Below, in pieces: positions 28,272 to 32,095 of a stretch of 32,095 nt of DNA; positions within the stretch are counted from its first letter, which is position 1, and each line of letters begins with the position of its first letter. The stretch is taken from contig CAYJEQ010000024.1 in assembly GCA_964369235.1 (NCBI GenBank), positions 1-32,095 of the forward strand. Reading direction: 5' to 3'. Source of the DNA: CAYJEQ01 sp964369235. Its GTDB lineage: Bacteria; Bacillota; Clostridia; Oscillospirales; Ruminococcaceae. The notes under the pieces are model-generated. The model was not told the origin of the DNA and made no database searches. It saw only the letters and a list, made by a program, of their open reading frames with translations. The translations under genes and the position numbers were made by a program.

Positions 28272-29648
28272 TTATAAATTATTATCTTGGTGGTAAATCT
28301 CAGCTTTATCTAGAAAATTCCTAAAGCAGTCCAGATTACCCCACCAGTGTATATGGGGATATCCCGCAAATAAACTGTCACTGCCATGGATACACTCCAT
28401 CCGTCGACTACCCTTAGTAGCAATTAAATCACTGCCATTATCAGTACAATCCGAATAGTGAAACTCATGACAGGGTACGGTTTCTCCTTTTTTCAGCAGT
28501 AGGTTGTCCTCTTTTGCCTTTAGGGTTTTGTAGCCAAATCGCACCAACTTACTGGTCATAAAGCACCCACCCTCTACAGCTCCAACCATGGGGATTTTAT
28601 CCCCACTGTGATTTTCTATATACTGGGTAAGATACATAAATCCTCCACACTCTGCTATAGTTGGCATACCATTTTCTATGGCTGATTTTACCGAGTTTCT
28701 CATAGAGGTATTTTCCGATAGCTCCTTTAGATATTCCTCAGGATAACCACCACCTAGAATAAGCCCTGACACCCCATGAGGCAAAGCACTATCCCTTATA
28801 GGTGAGAAATGGACCACCTGTCCACCTAGCTCCTCTATTAGCTCTAAGGTATCCTCATAATAAAAACAAAATCCATTATCCTGTGCCACTGCGATTTTTA
28901 TAGGTTTTTCCAGTGGGGTCGGCAGGGTAGGCTTTGTGTAGTTTATAGCTGGTGCAGTTTGTGATAGGGAAATTATCCCCTGTAAATCAATGGTTTCCTC
29001 TACTGTTTCTGCCACTGTATTTAGCTTGTGGTTAATATCTGCTATCTCTGCTGGAGTAATAAGCCCTAGGTGACGACTGCCAAGCTCTGCCTCTGCCATA
29101 GGTGGCAGATAGCCATAAACCTTAATCCTACCACCAAAATGGCTGTCAATCATATCTTTATATAATGGATACATACCCTTATTGGTTTGGTTTAGGATTA
29201 CACCTTTAATATTATTTTTCTTAAAATTAACATATCCTTCCACCATTGCCACCACCGATAGGCTAAGGCCTTTGGTGGATAGTACCAGTATCTGTGGGGT
29301 ATCCGTTAGCTGGGACAGATGGTTTGCTGAGGCTATATCGCTATTACCTCCCAGTCCATCATAAAGCCCCATCACCCCCTCTACCACTGATATGTCACTA
29401 CCCATAGAGTTTTTATACATTAGATATTTAACGGTTTCCTCTCCACATAGGAATAGGTCAAGATTGCGACTTTTTGTACCTATTACCCTACTGTGAAACA
29501 TGGGATCAATATAATCCGGGCCTGATTTAAAGGCTGATACCTTTAATCCCTTATTGGACAATGCCTTTAAAAGTCCACAGGTAATGGTGGTTTTACCACA
29601 ACCACTGCCTGTGCCTGCTATCATAATTCTAGGATGATTTGATGTCAT
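28272..29648 (-). CDS. cobB: Cobyrinate a,c-diamide synthase (CobB/CbiA)
   Basis: This 458-aa enzyme uses ATP and glutamine to amidate carboxylates a and c of cobyrinic acid in corrin synthesis. The N-terminal P-loop domain has AGTGSGCGKT (11-20), VVEGVMGLYDG (88-98) and the Mg-binding Asp in the adjacent switch. The C-terminal class I glutaminase-like domain has LGGGYPEEY (298-306) and the nucleophile Cys334 in AECGGFMYL, with a late His in HIHWWGN. It is the only corrin gene in the window, so the rest of the pathway would be elsewhere, or it acts in salvage. The leader has a 98-bp tandem repeat rather than a recognisable cobalamin riboswitch. Confidence 0.92.
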   Translation of the reverse strand: MTSNHPRIMIAGTGSGCGKTTITCGLLKALSNKGLKVSAFKSGPDYIDPMFHSRVIGTKSRNLDLFLCGEETVKYLMYKNSMGSDISVVEGVMGLYDGLGGNSDIASANHLSQLTDTPQILVLSTKGLSLSVVAMVEGYVNFKKNNIKGVILNQTNKGMYPLYKDMIDSHFGGRIKVYGYLPPMAEAELGSRHLGLITPAEIADINHKLNTVAETVEETIDLQGIISLSQTAPAINYTKPTLPTPLEKPIKIAVAQDNGFCFYYEDTLELIEELGGQVVHFSPIRDSALPHGVSGLILGGGYPEEYLKELSENTSMRNSVKSAIENGMPTIAECGGFMYLTQYIENHSGDKIPMVGAVEGGCFMTSKLVRFGYKTLKAKEDNLLLKKGETVPCHEFHYSDCTDNGSDLIATKGSRRMECIHGSDSLFAGYPHIHWWGNLDCFRNFLDKAEIYHQDNNL

Positions 29649-29666
29649 AGTGATAGACCCTTTCTA

Positions 29667-29905
29667 TTTTACACTTTTTTATTGATAGTCAGCAAGATGT
29701 AAAACAGAGATAGTTAAGTTACATCACAACAATATATTCTATATTATGGCGATAAAACTTAATGTTTTACACTTTTTTATTGATAGTCAGCAAGATGTAA
29801 AACAGGGACATTTAAGTTCCATCACCACAATATATTCTATATTATGGCGATAAAACTTAATGTTTTACACTTGCTTCCAGCTACAAAACAGGGGAATTTA
29901 AGTTT
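29667..29905 (-). repeat. 98-bp direct tandem repeat upstream of cobB
   Basis: Copies start at 29667 and 29765 with an exact 98-bp period, followed by a degenerate third copy at 29863-29905. The two full copies differ at only a few positions, for example GAGATAG against GGGACAT. Each contains TTTTACA and TGTAAAA about 33 bp apart, forming a TGTTTTACA/TGTAAAACA inverted repeat, and an AT-rich block ATTCTATATTATGGCGATAA. The array ends at the hemW stop codon. Function unknown; it may serve as a stacked protein-binding site or leader. Confidence 0.8.
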
Positions 29906-31019
29906 AAATTAGCTGATTTATTATTGTGTTAGACAGTAGAAAATATCTGTAATCTATGGACAGGTGATTATCTTTAATATTTAGGATATTTCTATCCAGT
30001 AGGGGCTTGGCTTTTATTAACATACTTTTAGTTTCCTGTGGAAAACTTTCCTGCAACAGCTGTAAATCCACCCCTTTATTAAGGCGAAGTCCTAACATTA
30101 TATATTCCGAGAAGTCCCCACCTGTGCCATCTTCACACAGCTCAAGGCTACCATCTATGAAACATTCTAGGTTTCTTGGGTAGTAATATCTTTTGCCATT
30201 TATATAGCTATGTGCCGATGGGCCGAAACCTATATAAGGCGCCAGTGTCCAGTATTTATAATTGTGGTGGCTTATTAAATCCTCTCGAGAAAAATTAGAA
30301 ATCTCATACTGATTATACCCTATTGATGATAGGCTTTCACAGCAGTATAGGTATAAATCTGCCTGTAGGTCTTCATCAATATGGTCGATAATAGAGTTTT
30401 CAGCCAGTGGGGTGTTTTCCTCTACCTTTAGGATATATGCTGAGATATGTTCTGGGGATAGGTTTTCTATGGCTTTAATGGTTTTCTCTAAGGTGGATTT
30501 GTTTTGATAAGGTAGCCCTAGCATAATATCTAGGGATATATTATCAAAACCACTTTCCCTTGCTATATTAAAGGCTGTGGTAACCTGATCTAAGCTATGG
30601 CGTCTACTTAGGACATTTAGTTCCTGCTGATCTGCCGATTGCACTCCCATGGATAGACGATTAAATCCCCCTTTATAAAGGGTGTCCATTAAAGGCTTAT
30701 TAATAGTACAGGGATTAGCCTCAAGGGTAATCTCCCCTGTGGTAAAGGTGAATTTATCCACGATGGCGTTTTTTACAGCTACAAGATTATCCCCACCTAA
30801 AAGACTAGGTGTGCCTCCTCCAAAATAGATACTATCTATGTCTAAGCTATGGGGATAGTTATTTATATAGTTAATTAAGCTTTTTGTATAGCTATCTATG
30901 ACATCTTTAGTAGCTACCATTGAGTAAAAATCACAGTAGCTACATTTAGAGCTACAAAAAGGTATGTGAATGTAGATACCTGCTTTAATAAAATCACCTG
31001 CTTTATAATATGTTTCCAC
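29904..31019 (-). CDS. hemW: HemW-like radical SAM heme chaperone
   Basis: This is a 371-aa HemW-type protein (formerly HemN-like). Cys22, Cys26 and Cys29 in CSSKCSYCDF bind a [4Fe-4S] cluster with S-adenosylmethionine. YFGGGTPSLL, LTLEANP and SMGVQSADQQELNVLSRRHSLDQV are typical radical-SAM/HemW segments, and the C-terminal HemN domain reads SHHNYKYWTLAPYIGFGPSAHS. HemW delivers heme rather than oxidising coproporphyrinogen. Start GTG 31019 has no clear ribosome site. The codons at 30989 (ATT) follow AGGTGA by about 4 nt and would give (M)KAGIYIHIPFC, the usual family start, so the first ~10 residues are uncertain. Confidence 0.87.
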   Translation of the reverse strand: METYYKAGDFIKAGIYIHIPFCSSKCSYCDFYSMVATKDVIDSYTKSLINYINNYPHSLDIDSIYFGGGTPSLLGGDNLVAVKNAIVDKFTFTTGEITLEANPCTINKPLMDTLYKGGFNRLSMGVQSADQQELNVLSRRHSLDQVTTAFNIARESGFDNISLDIMLGLPYQNKSTLEKTIKAIENLSPEHISAYILKVEENTPLAENSIIDHIDEDLQADLYLYCCESLSSIGYNQYEISNFSREDLISHHNYKYWTLAPYIGFGPSAHSYINGKRYYYPRNLECFIDGSLELCEDGTGGDFSEYIMLGLRLNKGVDLQLLQESFPQETKSMLIKAKPLLDRNILNIKDNHLSIDYRYFLLSNTIINQLI

Positions 31020-31033
31020 CTAGATAAATTTGC

Positions 31034-31078
31034 AAAAAAGCCTGTAATCCATATCACCAAAGGGCGAAGATTACAGGC
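31034..31078 (-). terminator. Terminator between lepB and hemW
   Basis: On the minus strand GCCTGTAATC (31078-31069) pairs perfectly with GATTACAGGC (31049-31040), followed directly by TTTTTT (31039-31034). It ends the lepB transcript and implies that hemW has its own promoter or depends on read-through. Confidence 0.82.
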
Positions 31079-31104
31079 GATGGATCTGTAAAGTTTAAAT
31101 AAAA

Positions 31105-31707
31105 TTAATCTAAAAATCCGAAATTATCAAAAGGCAGTATAGTAAAATGGGCCTCCCCAATAATGTTTTCTGCTGGAATATAGGGATCACTCCACACTCT
31201 AGCGTCACCAGAGCCAGCACGATTATCCCCAAAGAATAGGTAGTGACCCTCAGGTACATCAAACTGCTGTGCTACACCAGGATCTGGGTATTTTACATAG
31301 GGCTCGTCTAGTAAATCACCATTAATATATACATTGCCCTCAACATCTATGTTTACATAATCACCAGGAAGTCCAATACAGCGTTTAATAAGGGTTTTGT
31401 CTGTTTCTGGATTACCTTCAAAAACTATTATATCACCACGATCTACACGATCTTCTACACTGTGAATTCTTGTGGAGAATATCCAGCTTTCTATGGATAT
31501 TGTAGGAAGCATTGAGCCTGTTGGCACTCTAGCTAAAAAGAATACATACTGAATTAACAGGTAAACTACTATCATATCAATAGTAAGTGGAATTATATAC
31601 TCTCTAAGTATCGACTTTTTTTTCTTTTTCTTAGGTGGTGTTTGGGAATTTGGATTACTATCTATATTATCTATATTATCTATATTGTTTATATTATTTC
31701 CGTCCAT
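31105..31707 (-). CDS. lepB: Signal peptidase I
   Basis: This 200-aa membrane protease removes signal peptides from secreted proteins. The catalytic Ser65 is in VPTGSMLPTI and the general-base Lys108 is in LIKRCIGLPGD, followed by GDNRAGSGDARVW (box E). One membrane helix (about 39-58) precedes the catalytic domain. The cytosolic N-terminus is unusual: a repeated Asn-Ile-Asp tract and a run of seven Lys (about residues 24-32). ATG 31707 follows GAGGTG by 4 nt. It lies between a divergent gene and the hemW terminator, so it is probably monocistronic. Confidence 0.93.
   Translation of the reverse strand: MDGNNINNIDNIDNIDSNPNSQTPPKKKKKKSILREYIIPLTIDMIVVYLLIQYVFFLARVPTGSMLPTISIESWIFSTRIHSVEDRVDRGDIIVFEGNPETDKTLIKRCIGLPGDYVNIDVEGNVYINGDLLDEPYVKYPDPGVAQQFDVPEGHYLFFGDNRAGSGDARVWSDPYIPAENIIGEAHFTILPFDNFGFLD
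31661..31699. repeat. Short tandem repeat inside the lepB N-terminus
   Basis: A 9-bp unit (plus strand CTATATTAT) is repeated three to four times and encodes the Asn-Ile-Asp tract. It lies beside a purine run encoding poly-Lys, so slippage would change length in units of three codons without breaking the frame. Confidence 0.6.
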
Positions 31708-31750
31708 ATGGCACCTCGTTTTAATAGATTTAACTATTATTAATCAATAT

Positions 31751-31759
31751 AGTATAACA
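31751..31759 (-). promoter_or_regulatory. Extended -10 promoter candidate for lepB
   Basis: On the minus strand TG-T-TATACT (31759-31751) lies about 45 bp before the start codon. No good -35 was found 17 bp upstream. The rest of 31708-31956 is AT-rich with no gene. Confidence 0.5.
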
Positions 31760-31956
31760 TAGTTTAAACAAAAGTCCTAGTGAAAATTCAAATAATTTAC
31801 TAATTCTTAAAAATCTTCTTATGGGTTAAGCTAAATATTCCAGTATTATAAACCTCTCCTATTACTTAGCACCTATCTACCTGTATATAATATGGGTAAA
31901 TATCACATAATTACACCATAGGCATTAAGGCTCAAGACACTATGTATAGTATATAA

Positions 31957-32046
31957 GTTTAAAAATAAAGTTTTCTAAGGCAAGTTTTGTGACTACACAA
32001 AATCGCCTAAAACATTGCAAACTAAGAGAAAGGCATGGTCATAAAT
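31957..32046 (+). promoter_or_regulatory. Repeated multi-stem leader RNA element, copy 3
   Basis: Copy 3 keeps the outer stem (GTTTTCTAAGGC at 31970-31981 with GCCTAAAAC), and a single inner arm TTTTGTG-ACTA-CACAAAA (31985-32002). The TTTCACT arm of copies 1 and 2 is absent. From 31999 the sequence is identical to copy 1 or copy 2 at every position but one over 43 nt, including AGAGAAAGG and ATGGTCA, ending at ATG 32047. Confidence 0.65.
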
Positions 32047-32095
32047 ATGAAAAAAGAAAATTTAGGTATGTTTCTGTCTGCTTTATCCCTGTCTT
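32047..32095 (+). CDS. 5' end of a gene cut by the window edge
   Basis: Sixteen codons are visible, reading MKKENLGMFLSALSLS, with a 13-nt spacing from AGAGAAAGG, the same as in walJ and feoA. An earlier in-frame ATG at 32035 is too near the ribosome site. A basic start and a hydrophobic segment suggest a possible signal or membrane anchor, but too little is present to name it. Confidence 0.5.
   Translation, partial: MKKENLGMFLSALSLS

Noticed and set aside
29649..29903. Cobalamin riboswitch before cobB
   Set aside because: I could not find the B12-box-like conserved sequence; the region is made of tandem repeats. A covariance search could still overturn this.
29667..29905. CRISPR array
   Set aside because: The whole 98-bp unit is repeated end to end with no unique spacers between short repeats, and no cas genes are present.

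Overview
The window is 32 kb of AT-rich DNA from a low-GC anaerobic member of the Bacillota, most likely class Clostridia. The evidence is FeoAB with a FeoB-associated small Cys-rich protein, a walJ-rlmH pair, RecD2, an MreB-type protein, a clostridial-type MurA, HemW, cobyrinate diamide synthase, and sigma-A promoters with 17-bp spacers. Ribosome binding sites are very uniform (AGAAAGG, usually 9-13 nt before the start codon), and I used this to choose several start codons. No rRNA, tRNA, CRISPR array or prophage was seen. Ten N's at 20242-20251 mark an assembly gap.

Layout. 1-2016: a two-gene MotA/TolQ/ExbB plus ExbD/MotB-like membrane module (minus strand), bracketed by two inverted ~200-bp non-autonomous transposons (MITEs). 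The MITE tips supply the stop codons of the genes next to them. 2014-8000: a probable uptake and metabolism region with an SLC13/DASS-type transporter, an arylsulfatase-like metallo-hydrolase, a divergent nitroreductase, a zinc-ribbon microprotein, an OFA-type MFS transporter and a Crp/Fnr-family regulator. Palindromes of the form GTTAC-N6-GTAAC lie upstream of the MFS gene and the nitroreductase, so the regulator may control this region. 8100-13616 (minus): a lipoprotein, mreB-like, comF, recD2 and a small membrane protein. 14001-18750 (plus): murA, walJ, rlmH, a CPBP membrane protease, a highly structured ~260-nt intergenic region ending in a terminator, and tadA. 18984-20162: a membrane diguanylate cyclase.

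20399-24429 (minus): MazG-like pyrophosphohydrolase, GNAT acetyltransferase, metal-dependent cyclase/hydrolase, flavodoxin-like protein and a large secreted N-acetylmuramoyl-L-alanine amidase. 24626-27349 (plus): the ferrous iron operon feoA-feoB-feoB-associated gene, with a consensus promoter whose -10 lies in a perfect palindrome. 27562-27732: a 56-aa protein with its own strong promoter. 27940-31707 (minus): rhodanese, cobB, a 98-bp tandem repeat, hemW and lepB. 32047 onward: the first codons of a plus-strand gene.

The most interesting non-coding signal is a multi-stem RNA leader found just upstream of three unrelated genes (walJ, feoA and the gene entering at 32047). Its last 43 nt are almost identical in all three, including the ribosome binding site and an in-frame ATG 12 nt before the likely start. 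A shortened orphan copy lies at 22478-22527. A second repeat family (consensus about GGYTCTATATYAATTGTTGG) carries long, perfectly paired but sequence-variable hairpins, and probably caused the assembly gap.
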